This document shows positions 52,257 to 60,586 of a stretch of 64,000 nucleotides of DNA, piece after piece (position 1 is the stretch's first letter; each line of letters begins with the position of its first letter). Origin of the DNA: Nostoc sp. FACHB-973 (lineage in GTDB: Bacteria > Cyanobacteriota > Cyanobacteriia > Cyanobacteriales > Nostocaceae); contig NZ_JACJSJ010000029.1 in the NCBI RefSeq assembly GCF_014698115.1, forward strand, positions 21,245 to 85,244, read 5' to 3'. Both the position numbers and the translations under genes were made by a program. Below the pieces are notes generated by a model. That model saw nothing but the letters and a program-made list of their open reading frames with translations. It was not told where the DNA came from and did not search any database.

Positions 52257-52330
52257 GCAAGGAAAAATTGAGGATTTGAAACCCACGCAGGTGGGTTTTG
52301 CCTGTGTAGACGCGGTTTCTAACCGCCGAT
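52238..52330. repeat. Compound hairpin repeat after DUF29
   Basis: Stems AGTCCGC/GCGGACT (52240-52255), AACCCAC/GTGGGTT (52282-52301) and GGCGG-like GCGGTTTCTAACCGC (52311-52325). The last hairpin motif also occurs inside the 65-bp MITE at 42821-42837. Confidence 0.7.
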
Positions 52331-52342
52331 TTACCTGTTTTA

Positions 52343-55300
52343 TTATCTCAAACCGTGGCAAATAAAAGCAGCCCAATAATGAGGATCTGAAAAGGGAAAT
52401 TGCTGAGTAGAGTTTTCGATTTCTTGAATTTGCCTATTCAATTTTGAATACAAATTATATTCACGCTTCCATTCTTCATGCTCGATAGAACCTGAAGGAT
52501 ATTTTTTTCTATTTCCTATCAATTCTTTTTCCCTTGTTTCTACTTCCTGGAATATTTTCCTGAGGTCTACTTTTGTAAATTCCCGTAGCTGAATTTGGGC
52601 TTGCTGCAATGCTTCAGGACGATTTCTACCTTCTTGCCGCTGCTGATAGTAAAAAATGGAAAATAATGCTGTGGCTAAATCCTCGACTGACCACAAAGTA
52701 CTAACTACACTTCTAGCGCCAGCACACAAAAATCCTGTGGAGAGAGTAAGAATATCATCAGTTAAGGAAGGAGTACCTAAATTAGTTTCGCAGCATGATA
52801 AAAAGACTTCTACAAGTTGAGGGAAACGCCAGCTTGGAGTCATCAATTGCCCCAAGGTGATGCTACTGCCATACGCTAATTTTAACTGTGATTCTAAAGG
52901 ATTATCGAGGCGAGATTGGGCATGGTGGCAGGAATGAAGTACTTGAACTTGTTGTGCTAATTGTCGATAGTTTTTAGTGGTAGCTTGATTACTGCCAATT
53001 AATCTATTCTTTCGTGGAATATTGTATATTTTGGCGAGTTTTTCGCCTTCAAATCTGGCACAGGGAAGGTTATCTTCGGCATCTTCCACAGTGCCATATT
53101 GTAAAGACATTTTATCTACAGTGTCACGTTGTTGACAAAATTCTAAAATTTGGCAACTTGGGGTGTAACGAATCAGAAATTTATCTCCTAAATATTCCTG
53201 ATATTCTCCTGTAGGCAAAGCGGTGAAGGGAATCTGATGGAGTAACAGGTGGGGTACTAAAATTAATTCTTCTATTCCTTGAAGATGTTCGGATATGAGT
53301 TCAGATATTTGCAGGCGTTCAGCTAGTTCGCGGAGAATACTGTTAATTTGAGTTTGCCATTTTTTGGGTTCATCTCTATAAGGCAATAACCAATTCTGCT
53401 CAATCCAGCCTTGTAATATATCTAACCCTTGTCCTATGCAGGTGTGGAGAGTAATTTTGTTTTGCTGCACGACAAAAATATGGGTGTCGCTATTGGTAGT
53501 GTAGAAACTGAGAATAGCTGTATTGGTTTGGTCAATTAGCTTTTGAATTTCTGACAATTTCAGGGGGTTGACTTGAATTTCTCCAGCTAACACGGGATCT
53601 TCACGTCTGATATTTTCCCAAACTTGTTGTTTTTGGGTTTCTAAAAATATGATTTTTTGATTGCGTTCTTCCCAAATAGCGCGTGTGTCACTACGGCTAT
53701 TTTCAGATTTATGGCTTTGGCGTTCTTGGTCAATTTGCTGTTGCAGTTCTTCATACTGCTGCAATAATTCTTGGAGTTTTGGTGGAATTTCATCGCCTTC
53801 AAAGAGGTTGTAGCTTGCCATTAAGTCTACAAGAAGTTTAGAACGCGATCGCTCTGAATATTCAAAGGCTTTTTCTATTTGTCCACCGTTGATACAGGCT
53901 TGCACCATGTTTTGATAAACATGAATGGCTTCTTCGAGAATTTCCTGACGACGCGATTCAGATTTTGCCCAAGTGCGACTGGTTTCTACTGCTTCAATGG
54001 CTAGGCTATATCCTTCGATAGCTTCTAACCAACGCTTCGCGTTTGTAGCAATTTCACCTAGTTGGTTAGAAGCTGTAAAGCACTGTGAAGGAAAGGCTGT
54101 AGCTGTGAAGATTTCTAGGGCAAACCGACAACAATCGATCGCTTGATCAATCTTGCCTAAACGTGTGTAGGCAATGGCCAGATTATTTTGGTTTTTAGCC
54201 CAATAATCGGGAAAACTATCACGGGTAAAAACTTGGAAAGCTGCTTCATAATATTGAATTGCTTTATCCAAATTTTCTGCTTTGTTACCTATTATTCTTT
54301 CGCTGTAGACAATACCTAAATTTTTTTGAGCCATTGCCCAATCCATAGGAAAAGTCTCTTGACTGTAAATTTCTAAAGCTGCTTCAAAGGCTGCGATCGC
54401 TCGTTCCTGATTTTCCCAATAATAGATGTATGGCGGCTTTAAATATGCTATTCCTAAATTGTTTTGGGTCATAGCCCATTCTCTAGGAAATGTCTCTTTT
54501 GTATAAACCTGCAAAGCATCTGTGTAACTTTTAATAGTTATTTCCAAATTGAAAATTTGGTTTACTTCAATTTTTTCACGGTAGGCGTTTGCTAGATTCA
54601 TTGTTGTCTGCGCCCAATCATCAGGTAAAGTCTCACGAGTCCGGACTTCCAAGGCTGCTTCAAAGCAAGCGATCGCCATTTGTAAATTTTCTACGCGATC
54701 GCCTCGAATTCGTTCAATAAACACAGAACCTAGAGTGTTTAGACTATTAGCCCATGATTGAGGAAAAGCTTTTTTTGTGTGAACTTGCAAAGCTGAACTA
54801 AGATACATTAAAGCCTTATCCAAATTTTCTGCTTTATCACCCTTAACCCTTTGAAAATAAGCTTCTCCCAAATTGTGTTGTAGCTTTGCCCAGTCTTTAG
54901 GAAATAATTCGCGGGTGTGAATTGGTAAAGCAGCCTTTAAAAGACTAATTGCCTGTTCTAAGTTATCAGCTTTCTCTCCATAAATACGGTAAACGTAAGC
55001 CCGCGCCAAATTATTTTTGATTGATGCCCACATTTCAGGCATATCTTCACGTTTGACGATTTTTAATGCTTCATGGCAAGCTGATATTGCTTTTTCTATA
55101 TTCTCGTGTTTATGTCCATATATCCGGCTACTATAGGCTAAACTAAGATTGCATTGTATTTCTGCCCATAATAATTTTGCAACCTTTACTTTTTGATGAC
55201 TTATAAATTCAGCACAAATTTCCCATTGGCTAATAGAAATTTCTAAGTTTAGTGCTTTATTTCCTAAAGGAAACTTGTAAAGAATCTCACTAAAACCACA

Positions 55301-55558
55301 AAGTTTTGTTCCTAATAAGATTGCTTTTTTAAAATCCATTTTAGACAGATTATCTGGTATTCTTGTCTGAAGCCAATTAAGAAATTCATAATTTAACTTG
55401 TCTAAATTTGCTTCTATAAATGAATATGCAATCTCATATTTACCAGTACTTATACTTTTATAGCTTACATGTGATGCTTCTTTTAGAAAAAAATAAAATT
55501 CAGTATTGCGGTTTTGTTGAACTTGTTTAGATTTGGAATTACCGAATCTTTTTCCCAT
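52343..55558 (-). CDS. CHAT-domain caspase-like protease with TPR repeats
   Basis: 1071 residues, ATG start. An N-terminal helical region (1-110), then about nine kinesin-light-chain-like TPRs (KAENLDKALMYLSSALQVHT and similar, 130-560), a coiled-coil and Lys/Glu-rich linker (600-660), and a C-terminal CHAT domain (about 740-1065). In it, VLHSCHHAQSRLDNPLE supplies the catalytic His and VFLSCCETNLG the catalytic Cys; the usual CHG is CHH and LSACE is LSCCE. TLWSVEDLATALFSIFYYQQ and the RPEALQQAQIQLRE helix are typical. CHAT proteases cut partner proteins in cell-death or defence signalling. Upstream on the same strand lie a small acidic protein, an XRE regulator and a HigB-like toxin. Confidence 0.9.
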   Translation of the reverse strand: MGKRFGNSKSKQVQQNRNTEFYFFLKEASHVSYKSISTGKYEIAYSFIEANLDKLNYEFLNWLQTRIPDNLSKMDFKKAILLGTKLCGFSEILYKFPLGNKALNLEISISQWEICAEFISHQKVKVAKLLWAEIQCNLSLAYSSRIYGHKHENIEKAISACHEALKIVKREDMPEMWASIKNNLARAYVYRIYGEKADNLEQAISLLKAALPIHTRELFPKDWAKLQHNLGEAYFQRVKGDKAENLDKALMYLSSALQVHTKKAFPQSWANSLNTLGSVFIERIRGDRVENLQMAIACFEAALEVRTRETLPDDWAQTTMNLANAYREKIEVNQIFNLEITIKSYTDALQVYTKETFPREWAMTQNNLGIAYLKPPYIYYWENQERAIAAFEAALEIYSQETFPMDWAMAQKNLGIVYSERIIGNKAENLDKAIQYYEAAFQVFTRDSFPDYWAKNQNNLAIAYTRLGKIDQAIDCCRFALEIFTATAFPSQCFTASNQLGEIATNAKRWLEAIEGYSLAIEAVETSRTWAKSESRRQEILEEAIHVYQNMVQACINGGQIEKAFEYSERSRSKLLVDLMASYNLFEGDEIPPKLQELLQQYEELQQQIDQERQSHKSENSRSDTRAIWEERNQKIIFLETQKQQVWENIRREDPVLAGEIQVNPLKLSEIQKLIDQTNTAILSFYTTNSDTHIFVVQQNKITLHTCIGQGLDILQGWIEQNWLLPYRDEPKKWQTQINSILRELAERLQISELISEHLQGIEELILVPHLLLHQIPFTALPTGEYQEYLGDKFLIRYTPSCQILEFCQQRDTVDKMSLQYGTVEDAEDNLPCARFEGEKLAKIYNIPRKNRLIGSNQATTKNYRQLAQQVQVLHSCHHAQSRLDNPLESQLKLAYGSSITLGQLMTPSWRFPQLVEVFLSCCETNLGTPSLTDDILTLSTGFLCAGARSVVSTLWSVEDLATALFSIFYYQQRQEGRNRPEALQQAQIQLREFTKVDLRKIFQEVETREKELIGNRKKYPSGSIEHEEWKREYNLYSKLNRQIQEIENSTQQFPFSDPHYWAAFICHGLR

Positions 55559-55585
55559 TTTTATTTACTTAATCTCTATTTATGC

Positions 55586-56059
55586 TTACTGCTTACTTAA
55601 AATTTCCACCAGCTTCTCTAGCAATTTCTCAGCTAACTCCAACAACTCAATTTCATCAATTTCATAACTACTTCCGCGATTCATTTCTGCAACCGCTACA
55701 CCACCCGCTAATACATTTTTGACAGCAAAAATCCGGTCTTCATCTTCAGATAAACTCAAACATCTTTCCAACTCAACAGCAATTTTTTGTAACGATTTAT
55801 CTTTTACCTGCTTTCTTAGCCTCACCGCTACCAAATCATCACTTTGCAGAAAATTAGTCACTAATTCTACAAAATTTTGCTGCCCATCTTCGTCTTCTCC
55901 CCATGTTTCTAGCCAATCTCCATCAACATCATCACAATATAAATGGGCGGCTTCAAGCCCATACTTCATGATGTCATCCTGCACTTTTTGAGCAGCTTCT
56001 ACAGCTTGTAAAAAGTTGTCTAATCTCTGTTGACGGTCAGATTGTTTTTCCTGAACCAT
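55586..56059 (-). CDS. Small acidic protein sharing its C-terminal domain with the XRE regulator
   Basis: 157 residues, ATG start, 27 bases upstream of the CHAT gene, so cotranscribed. The N-terminal 65 residues are helical (RLDNFLQAVEAAQKVQDDIM, DDVDGDWLETWGEDEDGQQN). Residues about 72-155 (SDDLVAVRLR, ELERCLSLSEDEDRIFAVKN, EIELLELAEKLLEKL) are about 65 per cent identical by eye to residues 155-235 of the XRE protein at 56297-57004. That shared domain looks like an adaptor or interaction module. No catalytic residues. I do not recognise it as a named family. Confidence 0.75.
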   Translation of the reverse strand: MVQEKQSDRQQRLDNFLQAVEAAQKVQDDIMKYGLEAAHLYCDDVDGDWLETWGEDEDGQQNFVELVTNFLQSDDLVAVRLRKQVKDKSLQKIAVELERCLSLSEDEDRIFAVKNVLAGGVAVAEMNRGSSYEIDEIELLELAEKLLEKLVEILSKQ

Positions 56060-56296
56060 AAGGACTCACTTTGTTAAGTAATAACGCGGCTATACAAATC
56101 CAGTAAACGAAAGTGACTGACAACTATAAATTAAATTTTAAATAACTACCTATACTGAGATTATCGCTGTTATCTAATAATCTGAAGTAGGTAGCTGAAA
56201 TTTTAAAATTATTTTATCAGTCTAAGTGATAAGTGGAAAACTCCGCATCTTGAGATTGGAGATGTAGCAGCAAGATAGACTGTAGTCTGTGTCATC

Positions 56297-57004
56297 CTAA
56301 ATATCTGATAACTTTTCTAGCAATTCTTCAGCTAAATCCAACAACTCACTTTCATCAACTTCATCACTACTTCCACGATTACTTTCTCTACACGACACAT
56401 TAGCAGCCAAAACATTTTTCACAGCGAAAATCCTATCTTCTTCCTCCGATAAACTCAAACATTTTTCCAACTCTAAAGCAATTTCTTGGATTGTCCTTGA
56501 ACCCAAACGCTCTCTCACTTTCACCGCTACCAAATCATCACTTTCCAGCAGTTTTACCAAAGCTGTTCTCAGTCCATCATCCCCACCAGAAAACTTCTCA
56601 ACGGCTACGCGCACATATTCCCGCACGCTCATGTTTGCCGCTAATGCCTTTTGGAAAACTACATCTGGTACATCTACTAGCAATACACCTTCGTTATCGC
56701 TGGCTTGATATAAATCATCACCTTGTTTGACGGCTACCAGCAAATCTGCACCCAACGCATGTAAATAGTGCAACACTGATTCCAACTCATGTTCTTTTAA
56801 CGCGGACTCCAATTTGGACACTGCCGCTTGCTGCACTCCCAGTTTTTCTGCTAGCTGCGCCTGAGTCAATCCTGCTTTATTACGTATTTCCCGCATAGCA
56901 TCGGTAAGATATAGGCGCAGGTACTCTAACTTACCCGCCAAAATCACCTCTGGTTCGTCGCCTACGTTTTGCTCTAACCAAGCTTGAAAATTAGGTTTTT
57001 TCAT
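56297..57004 (-). CDS. XRE-family regulator/antitoxin with an extra C-terminal domain
   Basis: 235 residues from ATG 57004 with AGAGGA upstream (GTG at 57025 is the longer alternative). MREIRNKAGLTQAQLAEKLG and VQQAAVSKLESALKE form the helix-turn-helix (about 35-75), followed by HALGADLLVAVKQGD (regulatory part, about 90-105) and an unusual middle (VPDVVFQKALAANMSVREYV). The last 80 residues are the module shared with 55586-56059. The start overlaps the HigB-like toxin stop by 14 bases, the common toxin-first TA order. Probably the antitoxin and repressor; the added domain is unusual for HigA-type proteins. Confidence 0.82.
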   Translation of the reverse strand: MKKPNFQAWLEQNVGDEPEVILAGKLEYLRLYLTDAMREIRNKAGLTQAQLAEKLGVQQAAVSKLESALKEHELESVLHYLHALGADLLVAVKQGDDLYQASDNEGVLLVDVPDVVFQKALAANMSVREYVRVAVEKFSGGDDGLRTALVKLLESDDLVAVKVRERLGSRTIQEIALELEKCLSLSEEEDRIFAVKNVLAANVSCRESNRGSSDEVDESELLDLAEELLEKLSDI

Positions 57005-57404
57005 GATTCCTCTGCTGCAATTCACGTAATCTCACTCTTGCAGGTTCTTTGTCTCTATCTTTGATACCGTCGTCATATTTTTTCATAAAGGCGTGCAGCA
57101 CCACGAAACGCTGAGGGGTAGCAGCCGTTAAGATAAACCGTGGATTATGTTCGCTCTTGGTCATGCGTAACTCATACAAATCATCTTCCAGCTTCTCAAA
57201 GATGCCACTGGTAAGTGATGCGAGTCCTTTGTTACACAGGTAGCCAAGATTAACTTGCAGACGCTTGGTTTCGGAAGCGCTCAGTAATGGTTTTGGTGGA
57301 TTTTCTGGTTGCTCCTGTTCTGGAATCATCCTGATGAAAAAAGCAAGCAAGTCTTTGGGGATTTCCCCATTGACATCTTGATAAAGTTCCCAAGTCCAAC
57401 TCAC
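56991..57404 (-). CDS. HigB/RelE-superfamily (Gp49-like) toxin
   Basis: 137 residues, GTG start with GAGGTAGGAA just before it. The C-terminal half has KLEDDLYELRMTKSEHNPRF, ILTAATPQRFVVLHAFMKKY and ARVRLRELQQRNHEK: the RelE/HigB core of phage Gp49-like toxins, with the basic strand and the Phe-Lys-Lys motif. The N-terminal 50 residues are Pro-rich and charged (RMIPEQEQPENPPKPLL). RelE-superfamily toxins cleave mRNA on the ribosome. Translationally coupled to the XRE gene by a 14-base overlap. Confidence 0.82.
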   Translation of the reverse strand: MSWTWELYQDVNGEIPKDLLAFFIRMIPEQEQPENPPKPLLSASETKRLQVNLGYLCNKGLASLTSGIFEKLEDDLYELRMTKSEHNPRFILTAATPQRFVVLHAFMKKYDDGIKDRDKEPARVRLRELQQRNHEKT

Positions 57405-57424
57405 TTCCTACCTCACAGCATAAT

Positions 57425-57468
57425 ATTCTTTTTAACGAATGTCAATGTCATTATTCTTTTAAAGGAAT
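57425..57468. promoter_or_regulatory. Two similar 16-bp sites upstream of the toxin gene
   Basis: ATTCTTTTTAACGAAT (57425-57440) and ATTCTTTTAAAGGAAT (57453-57468), centres 28 bp apart, each a near palindrome, 20-65 bases before the toxin start. They look like binding sites for the XRE repressor; not proven. Confidence 0.45.
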
Positions 57469-57524
57469 ATCATATAAAATAAGTTAAGTGCAACTTAGGT
57501 AATAAAAGAATTAGTCATAAAAAT

Positions 57525-57553
57525 GGTGCGTTAGGCTAAAGCCATAACGCACC
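57525..57553 (-). terminator. Hairpin downstream of lysS
   Basis: Perfect 9-bp stem GGTGCGTTA / TAACGCACC with an 11-base loop, 26 bases past the lysS stop. Related to the repeat at 63808-63882. No T-run of note on the minus strand beyond TTTTTAT. Confidence 0.55.
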
Positions 57554-57578
57554 CTACTGTTGAATAGTAGTTCCTATC

Positions 57579-59264
57579 TCAACTCAATTGTTCATACTTG
57601 AATTTCCCTTTAATAAACTTGTTAAAATATTGACCTTTAGACGGTGCATTGTCTAAGTCTTCCTTGACACTAGGAGGTACTTTGAAATATTCGTAAACAC
57701 TTCCACTATCAAATTCAATAGTCAGTGTTTGAGTTTTTACATCGTGGCTAAATTGCTTAATAACGTTGCCTTCGGGCTTGAGTAGGGGGAAGGCAATTAC
57801 ATCCCGAATACTGGCAGAATCAGTTAGTAACATTACTAAGCGATCGATCCCAATTCCTAAACCACCTGTGGGCGGCATTCCGTATTCTAAGGCAGTTAGA
57901 AAGTCTTCATCTACACCATGCGCCTCTAAATCACCAGCCGCTTTTCTGGCAGCTTGCGCTTCTAAACGTTCTCTTTGATCGATGGGATCAGTAAGTTCTG
58001 AGAAGCTGTTGCCAGTTTCTCGCCCTACTATAAATAACTCAAATCTTTCCACCAAACCAGACACAGAACGGTGGGGTTTTGCTAGGGGCGAAATTTCTAC
58101 AGGATAATCAATTACAAAGGTAGGTTGAATTAAATTGGCCTCTACCTTCTCTTCAAAGGCTAAATTTAGTAACTTACCAATTGATTGAGCTTCATTTACA
58201 TCAGGAATCCCAGCATTTTTACTTGCTGTTTTTGCCTCTTCCAAACTTTGAAAAGAATTGAAATCTAAGCCCGTAAATTCCTTAACTAAATCGTGCATTG
58301 TGACCCGCCGCCAAGGTGGTGTCAAATCTATAGATTCCCCTTGGTAGGTGATTTGCAGTGTGCCGAGTACCTCTTGGGCAACAGTGGTAATAATCCCTTC
58401 TGTTAGCGCCATCATATCATTGTAGTCGGCGTAGGCTTGGTAAACTTCAATTGTCGTAAATTCGGGATTATGACGAGTGGAAATTCCCTCATTGCGGAAA
58501 ATCCGTCCTATTTCAAACACCTTTTCAAAACCGCCGACAATTAACCGTTTCAGGTGGAGTTCTGTGGCAATTCGCAGATACAACTCCATTTCTAAGGTGT
58601 TGTGGTAAGTGATAAATGGACGTGCATCTGCACCCCCAGGATCACTTTGCAAAACAGGCGTTTCAATTTCCAGAAAATCCCGTTCTTCTAAATAGCGACG
58701 AATCCCGGCAGTGATTTGGGCGCGACGGCGGAAAGTTTGCCGCACTTCCGGGTTAACAATCAAGTCAACGTAGCGCTGACGGTAGCGCTTGGCAACATCC
58801 GTTAATCCATGCCACTTGTCGGGTAGGGGCAACAGAGATTTAGTCAGGATGGTGTATTGTTTGACGTAGACAGATAACTCGCCCTTTTCAGTCCGTTTGA
58901 TAGTACCTTTGGCTCCCAGGATGTCGCCTGCATCTGTGAGTTGTTTCAAGTGATTGAACGCATCGGCATCAATATCTGCCATGCCTTCTTGGATGCGATT
59001 TTTCTCTAAATAAAGCTGAATTGTGCCGCTTTCATCTTGTAAAGTGAAGAAAGCCAATTTACCGAAAACGCGACGCGCCATAATACGTCCGGCGATCGCA
59101 ACTTCTAAATCAACTTCCTCACCACTGGCTAAATCGGCAAATTGTTCTTGCAACTGCGCTGCGTGATGGGTGGATTCCCAACGATAGGCGTAGGGATTAG
59201 TGCCTAACTGCTTTAGCTGGTCTACTTTTTCCAGCCTCGCGGCACGGAGATCTTCTTCCGACAT
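57579..59264 (-). CDS. lysS: Lysyl-tRNA synthetase, class II, with C-terminal KTSC domain
   Basis: 561 residues, ATG start. N-terminal OB fold ([20 protein letters not shown]), motif 1, motif 2 ([20 protein letters not shown]) and motif 3 ([20 protein letters not shown]) are all present, ending at about residue 505. A further 56 residues, [20 protein letters not shown] and [14 protein letters not shown], form a KTSC domain, a known tail in some lysyl-tRNA synthetases. Charges tRNA-Lys. Length is explained by the added domain. Monocistronic. Confidence 0.96.
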   Translation of the reverse strand: MSEEDLRAARLEKVDQLKQLGTNPYAYRWESTHHAAQLQEQFADLASGEEVDLEVAIAGRIMARRVFGKLAFFTLQDESGTIQLYLEKNRIQEGMADIDADAFNHLKQLTDAGDILGAKGTIKRTEKGELSVYVKQYTILTKSLLPLPDKWHGLTDVAKRYRQRYVDLIVNPEVRQTFRRRAQITAGIRRYLEERDFLEIETPVLQSDPGGADARPFITYHNTLEMELYLRIATELHLKRLIVGGFEKVFEIGRIFRNEGISTRHNPEFTTIEVYQAYADYNDMMALTEGIITTVAQEVLGTLQITYQGESIDLTPPWRRVTMHDLVKEFTGLDFNSFQSLEEAKTASKNAGIPDVNEAQSIGKLLNLAFEEKVEANLIQPTFVIDYPVEISPLAKPHRSVSGLVERFELFIVGRETGNSFSELTDPIDQRERLEAQAARKAAGDLEAHGVDEDFLTALEYGMPPTGGLGIGIDRLVMLLTDSASIRDVIAFPLLKPEGNVIKQFSHDVKTQTLTIEFDSGSVYEYFKVPPSVKEDLDNAPSKGQYFNKFIKGKFKYEQLS

Positions 59265-59366
59265 GTTAACGAACTAAATAGGGCAAGATTAATTATAGAT
59301 GCTGCAAAAGTTGGCAGTAAGAGATATTTGTCCTTGAAGGCGCGGGCGATCGCCAAACCAAATACA

Positions 59367-59924
59367 ATGACACAAACTAGAGTCCGCTTGTGGAATGTAG
59401 ATGAATATCACCGGATGGTTGAGACGGGTATTATCGCAGCCGATGAACGGGTGGAACTGATAGAAGGGCAAGTTATCCCCATGAGTGCCAAAAATCCCCC
59501 ACACGCAGCCACAACCCTATGTGCATCTGATTATCTCAAGCGGCTGCTAGCAGAAGTTGCCCTAGTTCGCGTCCAAGATCCCATTCAATTAAGCCAATAT
59601 TCGGAACCTGAACCAGACATTGCTGTTGTCCGAATTGATGCGCGAAAATATATCGATCGCCATCCTGCACCAAATGAAATATTTTTACTCATTGAGGTAG
59701 CAGATACAACATTAGATGCAGATCGTAAACAAAAAGCGCCTCTTTATGCTAGAGCCGGAATTGCTGACTACTGGATTTTAGATGTGAATCAGCGTCAGCT
59801 TTATGTTTTCCGTGAACCAGGTTTAGAAACCTACAATCTAGAATTTATTTTGCCAGAGGATGCAACGTTATCCTTGATTGCATTTCCAGAAATTCAAGTT
59901 CAGATTAATCAACTGTTTCCATAA
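59367..59924 (+). CDS. Uma2 family (DUF820) nuclease-fold protein
   Basis: 185 residues from ATG 59367 (MTQTRVRLWNVDEYHRMVET); an open upstream extension from 59328 has no homology. VELIEGQVIPMSAKNPPHAA, EPDIAVVRIDARKY, LLIEVADTTLDADRKQKAPL and IADYWILDVNQRQLYVF are the full Uma2 pattern, with Asp in PDI and Glu in LIEVAD. A second intact copy of the family (41986) and one relic (12521) are in the window. Substrate unknown. Confidence 0.92.
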   Translation: MTQTRVRLWNVDEYHRMVETGIIAADERVELIEGQVIPMSAKNPPHAATTLCASDYLKRLLAEVALVRVQDPIQLSQYSEPEPDIAVVRIDARKYIDRHPAPNEIFLLIEVADTTLDADRKQKAPLYARAGIADYWILDVNQRQLYVFREPGLETYNLEFILPEDATLSLIAFPEIQVQINQLFP

Positions 59925-59964
59925 ATGTGGCGATCGCAAATATTTTACTCTGCAACTGAAACCT

Positions 59965-60390
59965 TTATTTCTGAACTACTTGTAGCGAATGCCGAGATAA
60001 AACAGCCTTCATTTTCAAGTTAGTAAATTTCAGTATCGCCTCCACTAATTCTTGCTGTTCTGGTTTTAAATTCAGTGTTTTGAGGGCTTGATTGATATTG
60101 TTACCAGCCCGGAGGTTGTGAGCAAGTTGGGCACGCTGGGATGAGTTTAACACTGCCTGAATTTCCTTGTTTCTTCTCTGACGTACAGCCTGGAGTTGTT
60201 GGCTTTGTTGGGGAGTCAGGTTAATCTCTGAAAATGAGATGGAATCCCTTGCAGCTTTGGTAGTTTGGGCGATGATACCAGCAGAAGTATTGATCTGAAA
60301 GGGTGCAGCTAAGGCAATTCCCGGCATGAAGAGAACAAGGGCAAGCATATTAATCAACACAAAAAGCCGTTTTGTCAAGTGAATTGCCAT
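59965..60390 (-). CDS. Secreted LTXXQ-like (Spy/CpxP-type) small protein
   Basis: 141 residues, ATG start. Signal peptide LFVLINMLALVLFMPGIALA (about 9-28). Mature part is all helical, with NLTPQQSQQLQAVRQRRNKE and LNLKPEQQELVEAILKFTNL: two LTxxQ-type motifs, as in Spy/CpxP periplasmic chaperone-like proteins. Usually binds metal or unfolded envelope proteins. Single gene; its promoter region is replaced by a dense heptad-repeat tract. Confidence 0.7.
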   Translation of the reverse strand: MAIHLTKRLFVLINMLALVLFMPGIALAAPFQINTSAGIIAQTTKAARDSISFSEINLTPQQSQQLQAVRQRRNKEIQAVLNSSQRAQLAHNLRAGNNINQALKTLNLKPEQQELVEAILKFTNLKMKAVLSRHSLQVVQK

Positions 60391-60399
60391 ATTGAAAAA

Positions 60400-60586
60400 T
60401 GCCTGGGGATTGGGGACTGGGGATTAGGGAGTGGGGAGTAGGGAGTGGGCATTGGGCATTGGGCATTGGGCATGAGAAGAGGACTTGGGGGACAAGGGGG
60501 ACATGGTAGCAATTTTTCTCCCTTGTCTCCCCCCTCTCCCTCATCCCCCCACTCCCCACTCCCCACTCCCCACTCCCCAATCCCTT
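60400..60586. repeat. Dense heptanucleotide repeat region
   Basis: A GGGGA-rich arm (GGATTGG, GGCATTG, GGAGTGG units) at 60402-60470 and a CCCCACT arm (CACTCCC units) at 60540-60580 face each other and can pair. Open frames across it are artefacts of the repeats. Confidence 0.92.

Noticed and set aside
60400..60586. Possible CRISPR or small protein genes (60350-60580 minus frames)
   Set aside because: Period-seven repeats without spacers; the frames only reflect the repeat.
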